Below the pieces are notes generated by a model. The model had not been told where the DNA came from. It was given only the letters and a program-made list of their open reading frames with translations, and did not search any database. 11,663 nt of DNA from contig SCUC01000066.1 in assembly GCA_004322375.1 (NCBI GenBank), forward strand, positions 1 through 11,663, in the 5' to 3' direction. How positions within the stretch are numbered: position 1 is the stretch's first letter; every line of letters begins with the position of its first letter. Positions 9,401-10,722 of this stretch are shown here, piece by piece. A program made the translations under genes and the position numbers. The DNA is from Bacteroidota bacterium. GTDB taxonomy: Bacteria > Bacteroidota > Ignavibacteria > UBA10030 > SZUA-254.

Positions 9401-9976
9401 AGTGTGTTTGTTGGCGCGTTTGCCGGCGACGAATGCCGCGGTTTTGTGAAAGCAACGTACAACCGACGCTATGACCGATGGTATGCGTTCTTAATGATCT
9501 ACAGCAACATGGTTGAAGAAGATAATATCAAGTTACGCGTTTATGATACCAGACGAGGTGAAATTTGGGAAATGCCCGATTCAATAGTCTTTAAAGTTGA
9601 TGGAGTTCTTGGTACGATGGGATCGCCCCAATCTATCAACGCTACAAAGCTTTATGTACGTTTGGGAGTCGGTGTTGAGGATGAAGTACCTCAGGTTTAT
9701 CAACTGTTCTCAAATTATCCGAATCCATTCAATCCGGAGACGAGAATAAAGTACGCCCTGCCGGAACGCTCTCACGTTCAAATCAAGGTGTTCAACACGC
9801 TTGGTCAGCTTGTTACCACGCTTGTTGATAATGAAGAATCAGCAGGATACAGGGTTGTTCCATTCGATGGAACAGGCTATGCAAGCGGATTATATTTCTT
9901 CCGTCTTGAAGCTGTGAGTCTAGAAAATCCTGAGCATTCGTTTATTGAAGTGAAGAAAATGTTACTGGTGAAATAG
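2..9976 (+). CDS. Giant modular T9SS-secreted surface protein (5' end missing)
   Basis: The frame is open to the left edge, so the gene starts upstream; the TTG at 56 is not a credible start because LamG sequence continues before it. It ends at TAG 9974. Residues are counted from base 2. Domains in order: LamG-like jellyroll (1-160); eight FN3 modules (about 166-874), many opening with an ASDGxxxD-type strand; seven FG-GAP repeats (about 875-1280); a ninth FN3 (1287-1372); a carboxypeptidase-regulatory-like domain split by a second LamG (1400-1605); two more regulatory-like domains (1674-1818); an unassigned region (about 1850-2400) with a GD-rich segment followed by SSCPYEPW; an SbsA-type Ig domain (2572-2680); a BACON-like domain (2683-2780); X and GWNW repeats (2781-3214); and a type A sorting domain (3227-3324) with YPNPFNP, a FNTLGQLV strand and terminal KKMLLVK. 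Known for the family: such C-termini direct export by T9SS and surface attachment. Adhesion or polymer binding is inferred. No catalytic domain is recognised. Confidence 0.93.
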   Translation, partial: FSLNIENKGEGNGIRFTTLPNEGVFAPYTLPVNQWTHIACTIEGTESAIFINGIWQASASHDVSAENNSELLLFAKNNDGDYFPGMLDEVQFWHSVRSEEQILNDMLRPNMDPWGEGDMYSYWQFDFAYDDGGILYTFDSRQKGNATFYNGPLSVTSDLGTPMPPVERITATDGLFEDRVVVQWSRVPNVNLLYEIFRDGELLSVASSEDSVYIDMTGIRGVEYNYCVKVLSPEGLLSGERCAIGKTIVFAPEPFSASYDDFSSGVELHWGRKSNVAISYMIYRDGNILVETASNINRYFDTTATPGVEHFYAIIARDSTDRYSDFVNAAGKRAYVLPPTNFSATDGTYPDRVKLTWRNPAQPIFDHWLMRDGNVLQAHVPAGDTMFIDTTAQPGVTHTYCMFSSDGAHESKSVCDNGGIGILPAPANVVASDSLFDDMITVTWEDTSNLEDKFIIARSDGKRDTLAANTTSFTDMLATPGTEYTFCVTAVSANGGESQPVCDNGTRAIVLAPDTLIASDSIFENRTVLAWSSKSTKVVLFKIFRDGKQIATRSSGTRTYEDFDGVANKKYDYAISAMDARGNESRRIHATGSRALRGPSNLLVTKNAFEDKIVLTWQDNSGFETGYRIRRSFVDGIYEIAELEPNRTSFTDSSYGNISGVEYHYYVDAYNRDPDDHSDERVSFGYSEADSGIGNWRLRSPGNVQASDGLYEDKIVISWEDSSQVESGYFIYRNGDTLPYATVGANSTSFTDVSPLFGQQIAYEVAAYRNYELNISGKISDVGSTILFPPASINVSNNYSNKVTVSVIDGSKAPNHKVQVFRDGAMLAEGTSSLYITDSTSPNPGTQTYTAKTVAEDGVTTSTEISATGGIGPIETITNLLTATTPVSNGQFGYSVAIDGDRAIIGHVGSKMVSFFQNIGGVWKHLQTVTSHTTVPTYGQAVTISGNIAVVGAPDADAIFIYKQNTSNNIWDEVNYFPYNRTGIKFGYSVSLDGDILAVGVPYDNYYTTEGGGVGLYYIDVSNGNLYLRTYYAANGSSRWGSSVSVDSYAYYLGTTPYHVYAIGGPGIGQTSGFVYIIFNEVVSSLKADNNTAEGNETHPIKIDQTKFTKGNTSSMMQTTAGDMLYGVYGFAPGDRFGSSVAVKGTRVVVGAPAEWEPGKVFFYKYTGSDYTNDATVAGYTDMGNKFGRSISLISDKLLVGGGNYDSQTIATLYNWAEPTGGASNPTITDSLVFIGGSSANAGWFGNSVGLTSSGVIIGVPNESSTQSNAGGAYMFNWNSVNANVAEVVSFKASDGTYRDHVQLDWTSSGAAPTGFHLYRDTTLLATMSGTDVTYSDMEIAPGKTSKYSIAAFNSTYGESRRVSDYGWRPADGTISGRVANGTGTGVESVKVCIEPLPLKSLHFDGNRGVIDFGAPADLNFRGTITLEAWVRPTSLQSSQQNILSHGDFSTGEYTNLMLLNGFYSLVSVSNGTNVVTAYPIPGDDLNTWVHLATVYDGTSWTLYRNGVYVNQTVSTAGPAVTTDSWNIGGRLKQQSAFYSGEIDEVRIWNAARTQFEIQDAMSKKLTGKETGLLAYWAFDEGAGNIITDLTGKSHYGTTNGGVFWSADVPDLNVCSLTDQQGNYSIGGINYGSSTTFRVIPQKEDSKFLPAFKGITLSTGNPVQNEVTFTDNTSYTITGYVQYAGTNCFAQNIQIFVDGTARGVTDRSGGYRVSVPRGEHTIEAKLDDHTFSPASYQVVVAGDVAGKNFMDTKTRRITGKVSGGCNKAIGDVELTFRSESECFITTLNLTSPTNYNIILSPQKYFVQVTNVNNVQAPLDRAAILEYFTNIGARAVDLTSADTTLDFIYHAPIKVQITGLTGDTCEPLRARILQQGPAPINLRILVTEDYGSAGVCNVDTATVTIIDEINDVEDEPVTIGVKNGIGLYTTYANTPNTAPGRYDASGFNRSYQKAITAIAEVIGQRPVIATQWAIVKGRKQRQGSRFVTGFSTPVPLYVIHDPPGDGSYAYVEKGYSFCKKIDPLEVHHKNGGGLGVDVKLGFKFQNGVGFGVFLATETFFRAVLKLDITAGNQVDREGATTICGTFADQYSSSPGENFVGADADIFIGYGENYIFALTDVVDVQNCQIVLPPPAVGFDRTGFSTTFAFTRGHIKNSVIPSLELLKQDAIRRRDSGGKDSVAFFQSFINAWRDMLAWDSTQMATAALTVNRSFSAGADYQYSFQADTTVAYMEKKTIWLDQSLSAGLGFGTSGNESEIVGQQLTQHEWLDELTDTSGTTTRSFGYFLSDNDDGDNFTVDVMKASNELSPVFKVKAGASSCPYEPWKDNTGKPTMTRRDLPEISLTPAAQVGVQPDQPAIFTLNLTNKSETEETRSYVLSIVDSSNRGGAIVTANGAPIYAGVPLTVPYNQTRYLTLTVERGPIFYDYSKLLLRVGPECESDREDVSKTISLDVRFAAPCTDISLFEPASGWLVNQADSSSTHSKLNITMKDFLVLFNGKDSIIEIGAQYRRVGDVSWLPIGSLKASSLQEGKSASIQWDYSGIAKDGEYEIRAYSKCASGNGYSSVIRGLIDRTSLEVFGAPQPADSVLTLGEEISISFSEKIDRNSITPVSILMRKEVGGLPADTIAVGAVTNGNTIIITPLASAVALEGQQFTVLVKGIKDAQGNAMQGSKEWKFTVRRNGFIWSQSHISKDVPYHSSAQFVARLSNGSSQDAHYVITEKPSWLQVASDTGTIRQASVGEIVFTIPDTLRINANYTGMVSVIDPNIGVSDFTVSVNVSCELPDWVAPSNKYEYSMNIIDSLLIGSIPSSDTNDIVAAIIGGEVRGVANVKFVPSVGYRIFMTVYSNNPRGERVKFRVWDASECRLYNSTFETFRFMKDTIIGDPYRPEPLTAIDAAAYDVLPISIKPGWNWFSTNVRAQDMTTTGILSDIPLSQGDIVKSIDEFAVNDGNEWSGSLVELENTQSYMLKVKESGTLAIEGNFVDSTFRIPIRTGWNWISYLPKRSLFIDDAFSNYGLAVHDTDFIKAQVSFAKYVTAGAAKKWIGSLETMEPGKGYKLYAKRLPSDTSFSYFPSGTLSGMNQFAGDMQYGEVKQRQIATTNIGLTDWVVNPHAFESNMTMTSILKIQNKEISYDSVFVGAFAGDECRGFVKATYNRRYDRWYAFLMIYSNMVEEDNIKLRVYDTRRGEIWEMPDSIVFKVDGVLGTMGSPQSINATKLYVRLGVGVEDEVPQVYQLFSNYPNPFNPETRIKYALPERSHVQIKVFNTLGQLVTTLVDNEESAGYRVVPFDGTGYASGLYFFRLEAVSLENPEHSFIEVKKMLLVK
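497..2623 (+). other. Array of eight fibronectin type III modules
   Basis: Eight consecutive modules of about 85-100 residues begin near bases 497, 751, 1014, 1274, 1537, 1793, 2099 and 2367. Each has an early strand of the type DRVxLxW, a central FRDG-like turn, a TxFxD strand and a YxYxV strand. Modules 1, 3 and 4 carry a pair of cysteines 13-14 residues apart near the C-terminus; modules 2 and 5 lack both. Module 6 is longer and module 8 is the most diverged, lacking the usual Trp. A ninth module follows the propeller at about 3860-4117. Confidence 0.85.
2624..3840 (+). other. Seven-repeat FG-GAP beta-propeller
   Basis: Seven repeats have the signature FGxSVxxxGDxxxVGxP: NGQFGYSVAIDGD (near 2668), TYGQAVTISGN (2812), KFGYSVSLDGD (2956), RWGSSVSVDS (3115), RFGSSVAVKGT (3409), KFGRSISLISD (3556) and GWFGNSVGLTSS (3729). 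Several are followed by GAP-like turns and aromatic strands such as KVFFYKY and GGAYMFNW. Seven is the number needed for a closed integrin-alpha-like propeller. No DxDxDG calcium loops are visible, so it resembles the bacterial FG-GAP_2 variant more than the calcium-binding type. The interval between repeats 4 and 5 is about twice normal. Confidence 0.82.
4118..5000 (+). other. Carboxypeptidase-regulatory-like domain with nested LamG
   Basis: The segment opens with the first strands of a carboxypeptidase-regulatory-like fold (GTISGRVANGTGTGVESV). It then runs into a complete LamG jellyroll at about 4198-4820 (FDGNRGVIDFG, LEAWVRP, WVHLATVYDG, EIDEVRIW, YWAFDEG). The first fold resumes with LTDQQGNYSIGGI and FRVIPQKED. 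The reading frame is continuous, so this is a domain insertion and not a gene break. Confidence 0.72.
8342..9640 (+). other. X-GWNW-GWNW-X repeat block near the C-terminus
   Basis: Two copies of an approximately 105-residue module (X1 about 8380-8690, X2 about 9340-9640) share an AA(F/I)xGxExRGxxK-type strand, a second strand FMTVYSN or FLMIYSN, and a third strand KFRVWDASE or KLRVYDTRR. Between them lie two shorter repeats, each starting PGWNWFSTN or TGWNWISYL and each containing WxGSLxxxExxxxYxL. These look like cell-surface stalk modules placed just before the sorting domain. Their function is unknown. Confidence 0.75.
9680..9976 (+). other. T9SS type A C-terminal sorting domain
   Basis: The last roughly 98 residues have the sorting-domain layout: a Q-L-F-x-N start, YPNPFNP, RIKYALPE, VQIKVFNTLGQLV, a glycine turn, SGLYFFRLE, and the terminal KKMLLVK. 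In this family the domain is recognised by the T9SS translocon and usually removed or replaced during surface attachment. Confidence 0.93.
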
Positions 9977-10036
9977 TGACAAATGGCACTATGATAAATA
10001 AGTAATAAAAAATGTGATTGGGGAAAGAGGTTGAAT

Positions 10037-10074
10037 AAGAAATCCCGACTTGCTTTGGTAAGTCGGGATTTCTT
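10037..10074. terminator. Bidirectional intrinsic terminator
   Basis: A perfect 15-bp stem (10037-10051 with 10060-10074) has an 8-nt loop and the core ATCCCGACTT/AAGTCGGGAT. It is T-rich on exit in both directions. It lies 60 bases after the giant gene's stop and, on the minus strand, directly after interrupted tRNA copy A. It can therefore end transcription from both sides of this convergent junction. Confidence 0.85.
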
Positions 10075-10086
10075 TAGCGGGGGCGG

Positions 10087-10101
10087 TCCGCCTGCAGCGG
10101 A
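10087..10101 (-). repeat. 15-nt hairpin element in the T-loop of copy A
   Basis: The minus-strand sequence TCCGCTGCAGGCGGA folds into 6 bp with a 3-nt loop. The inner pair is U-G on the minus strand but would be a C-A mismatch on the plus strand. It replaces two T-loop bases of the intact tRNA. Confidence 0.75.
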
Positions 10102-10123
10102 TTGAACCTGCCGCCGGAGTTTA

Positions 10124-10138
10124 TCCCGCAAAACGGGA
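10124..10138 (-). repeat. 15-nt hairpin element in the variable region of copy A
   Basis: The minus-strand sequence TCCCGTTTTGCGGGA has the same geometry as its neighbours: 15 nt, 6-bp stem with an inner U-G pair, 3-nt loop, TCC start and GGA end. The stem sequence differs from the other four. Confidence 0.6.
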
Positions 10139-10156
10139 GGTTATGAGCTCAACGAG

Positions 10157-10420
10157 CTACTCCGCCGAAGGCGGACTCCACCCTGCGATATTGTCGTTTG
10201 CCCATTGACGACCAACTCCGGATTTAAACCATTTTTCTCGTTTCATTGCTTCTGAACGAGTTGTGAATTCTTCTGTATAAATAATTTTCCAATTTGTCCC
10301 GCGTTTAGTTGAATGACAAGTTCCGCTATTGTGCTCCATCAAACGTTTTTCAAGAGTTGGCGTATGCCCGATGTAACGGAGCCCCTCGTCGCTTTTTATG
10401 AGATAAACATAAAATATAAT
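10157..10420 (-). CDS. Small GIY-YIG endonuclease-like protein, non-AUG start
   Basis: About 87 residues match the short UvrC-N-like GIY-YIG family (YhbQ type). Visible motifs in order are FYVYLIKS (the GIY strand), LRYIGHT (YIG), LEKRLMEHNSG (catalytic Arg region), WKIIYTEEF, and EAMKREKWFKSG with the metal-binding Glu. All expected catalytic positions appear present. No ATG, GTG or TTG precedes the GIY motif in frame. The best start is ATT at 10420-10418 or ATA at 10417-10415, where relatives normally have Met. The first downstream TTG (10342) would remove the whole YIG motif. The start lies in the T-tract of the tRNA-fMet terminator. The last ten residues (IAGWSPPSAE) are encoded by tRNA copy A and are not part of the family. 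It may be a recently inactivated gene, or expressed from a rare start. Confidence 0.7.
   Translation of the reverse strand: MIFYVYLIKSDEGLRYIGHTPTLEKRLMEHNSGTCHSTKRGTNWKIIYTEEFTTRSEAMKREKWFKSGVGRQWANDNIAGWSPPSAE
10161..10175 (-). repeat. 15-nt hairpin element in the D-loop of copy A
   Basis: The minus-strand sequence TCCGCCTTCGGCGGA has a 6-bp stem and 3-nt loop. It stands exactly where the intact tRNA has CAATTG, between TGGAG and GTAGCTC. It also encodes the last residues (PPSAE) of the GIY-YIG frame. Confidence 0.8.
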
Positions 10421-10422
10421 AA

Positions 10423-10456
10423 AAAATCCTGACTGGCGTTTGCCAATCAGGATTTT
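10423..10456 (-). terminator. Terminator of tRNA-fMet
   Basis: A 15-position stem (10423-10437 with 10442-10456) has one C-A mismatch and a GTTT loop. On the minus strand it begins 7 bases after the tRNA's last base, and its stem runs into T6 followed by ATTATATTTT. This is a typical Rho-independent terminator for the intact tRNA. It may also limit read-through into the GIY-YIG frame. Confidence 0.85.
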
Positions 10457-10462
10457 GTTTTG

Positions 10463-10535
10463 TAGCGGGGGCAGGACTTGAACCTGCAGCCTTTGGGTTA
10501 TGAGCCCAACGAGCTACCAATTGCTCCACCCCGCG
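10463..10535 (-). tRNA. Initiator tRNA-fMet (anticodon CAT)
   Basis: The 73-nt cloverleaf is complete. It has a 7-position acceptor stem (CGCGGGG/CCCCGCT), D-arm GAGC/GCTC, anticodon stem TTGGG/CCCAA with loop CTCATAA (anticodon CAT), T-arm GCAGG/CCTGC with TTCAAGT loop, and discriminator A73. Initiator marks are an unpaired 1-72 position (C-U), three consecutive G-C pairs at 29-31/39-41 of the anticodon stem, and an A11-U24 pair in the D-stem. CCA is not encoded. Its D-loop is normal, unlike those of copies A, C and D. It is followed by its own terminator and preceded by two 5'-half copies of itself. Confidence 0.95.
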
Positions 10536-10553
10536 ATCAAAAAAAAATTTATG

Positions 10554-10604
10554 TGGGTTACGAGCCCAACGAACTACTCCACCGAAGGCGGACTCCACCC
10601 CGCG
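10554..10604 (-). pseudogene. 5'-half tRNA-fMet copy C
   Basis: Minus-strand CGCGGGGTGGAG is followed by a 15-nt hairpin (10578-10592), then GTAGTTCG and an anticodon arm TTGGG-CTCGTAA-CCCA, where the anticodon reads CGT. Homology stops after the anticodon stem and the sequence becomes CATAAA and a run of nine T, directly abutting GAT and the intact tRNA. The start lies 69 bases upstream of the intact tRNA start. No T-arm or 3' acceptor is present. Confidence 0.8.
10578..10592 (-). repeat. 15-nt hairpin element in the D-loop of copy C
   Basis: Minus-strand TCCGCCTTCGGTGGA differs by one base from the copy A element. The change gives a G-U pair on the minus strand but an A-C mismatch on the plus strand. 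It occupies the same D-loop position. Confidence 0.78.
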
Positions 10605-10624
10605 ATCAAAAAAAGATACTTATG

Positions 10625-10674
10625 TGGTTTATTATACCAACAGCTACTCCGCCAAAGGCGGACTCCACCCCGCA
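10625..10674 (-). pseudogene. 5'-half tRNA-fMet copy D
   Basis: Minus-strand TGCGGGGTGGAG is followed by a 15-nt hairpin (10648-10662), GTAGCTG and a diverged anticodon arm (TTGGT-ATAATAA-ACCA). It lies 70 bases upstream of copy C. It shares with copy C the CCACATAA that follows the anticodon stem and the T-run ending in GAT. The 31-39 pair has changed from G-C to T-A, keeping the stem. Confidence 0.75.
10648..10662 (-). repeat. 15-nt hairpin element in the D-loop of copy D
   Basis: Minus-strand TCCGCCTTTGGCGGA is a perfect 6-bp stem with a TTT loop. It is at the same position as in copies A and C. Confidence 0.8.
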
Positions 10675-10688
10675 ATCAATCTAGGTTC

Positions 10689-10720
10689 TAAATATACAAA
10701 ACTATCGGCTGCTTTCAAAA
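10689..10720 (-). promoter_or_regulatory. Candidate Bacteroidota-type promoter for the tRNA array
   Basis: On the minus strand TTTTG (10720-10716) is followed after 19 bases by TATATTTA (10696-10689). This resembles the TTTG and TAnnTTTG elements of Bacteroidota promoters, with A in place of the final G. It begins two bases after the SDR stop codon and lies about 15 bases upstream of copy D. A transcript from here would carry copies D and C as a leader to tRNA-fMet. The match is short and AT-rich. Confidence 0.3.
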
Positions 10721-10722
10721 TT

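Larger units (their letters stand above)
10075..10187 (-). pseudogene. Interrupted initiator tRNA-fMet copy (copy A) with three 15-nt hairpins
   Basis: Read on the minus strand, this aligns end to end with the intact tRNA-fMet at 10463-10535. It keeps the 5' acceptor strand (CGCAGGG, one mismatch), the TGGAG start of the D-arm, GTAGCTCG, the anticodon loop CTCATAA, the T-stem and loop start GCAGGTTCAA, and the 3' acceptor CCCCGCT plus A73. It is 113 nt long. Three 15-nt hairpins interrupt the D-loop (10161-10175), the anticodon-stem/variable region (10124-10138) and the T-loop (10087-10101). The 3' side of the anticodon stem is lost, so it should not fold as a working tRNA. A terminator follows directly, as for the intact gene. 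The end of the GIY-YIG frame overlaps its 5' part. Confidence 0.8.
10536..10674 (-). repeat. Two tandem 69-70 bp units upstream of tRNA-fMet
   Basis: Each unit runs from the tRNA 5' end through the anticodon stem, then CCACATAA, a short variable stretch, a run of seven to nine T, and GAT. The following unit or tRNA starts directly after GAT. Unit starts are at 10674, 10604 and 10535 (the intact tRNA). Confidence 0.8.

Noticed and set aside
9877..10131. Minus-strand frame of 84 codons at the end of the giant gene
   Set aside because: It overlaps the conserved sorting domain antisense and runs through the terminator, with no motif or plausible start context.
10087..10175. CRISPR-like array, given the regular 37-bp spacing
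   Set aside because: There are only three short, non-identical 15-nt hairpins, and the spacers are recognisable tRNA segments. No cas gene is nearby.
10075..10187. Intron-containing tRNA
   Set aside because: The inserts are 15-nt hairpins in the D-loop and T-loop as well as the variable region, too short and wrongly placed for group I or protein-spliced introns. The anticodon stem is also broken.
10340..10342. TTG start for the GIY-YIG protein
   Set aside because: It would delete the GIY and YIG strands, while the sequence upstream in the same frame encodes them perfectly.
10350..10598. Minus-strand frame of 82 codons running through the tRNA
   Set aside because: It translates tRNA sequence and its terminator (VEQLVARWAHNPKAAGSSPAPAT is a typical tRNA read-through peptide), so it is an artefact.
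10478..10691. Plus-strand frames with repeated GYEPNEL and RTPPRDQKK peptides
   Set aside because: The repeated peptides are translations of the tandem tRNA copies and the A-runs between them, not a protein repeat.
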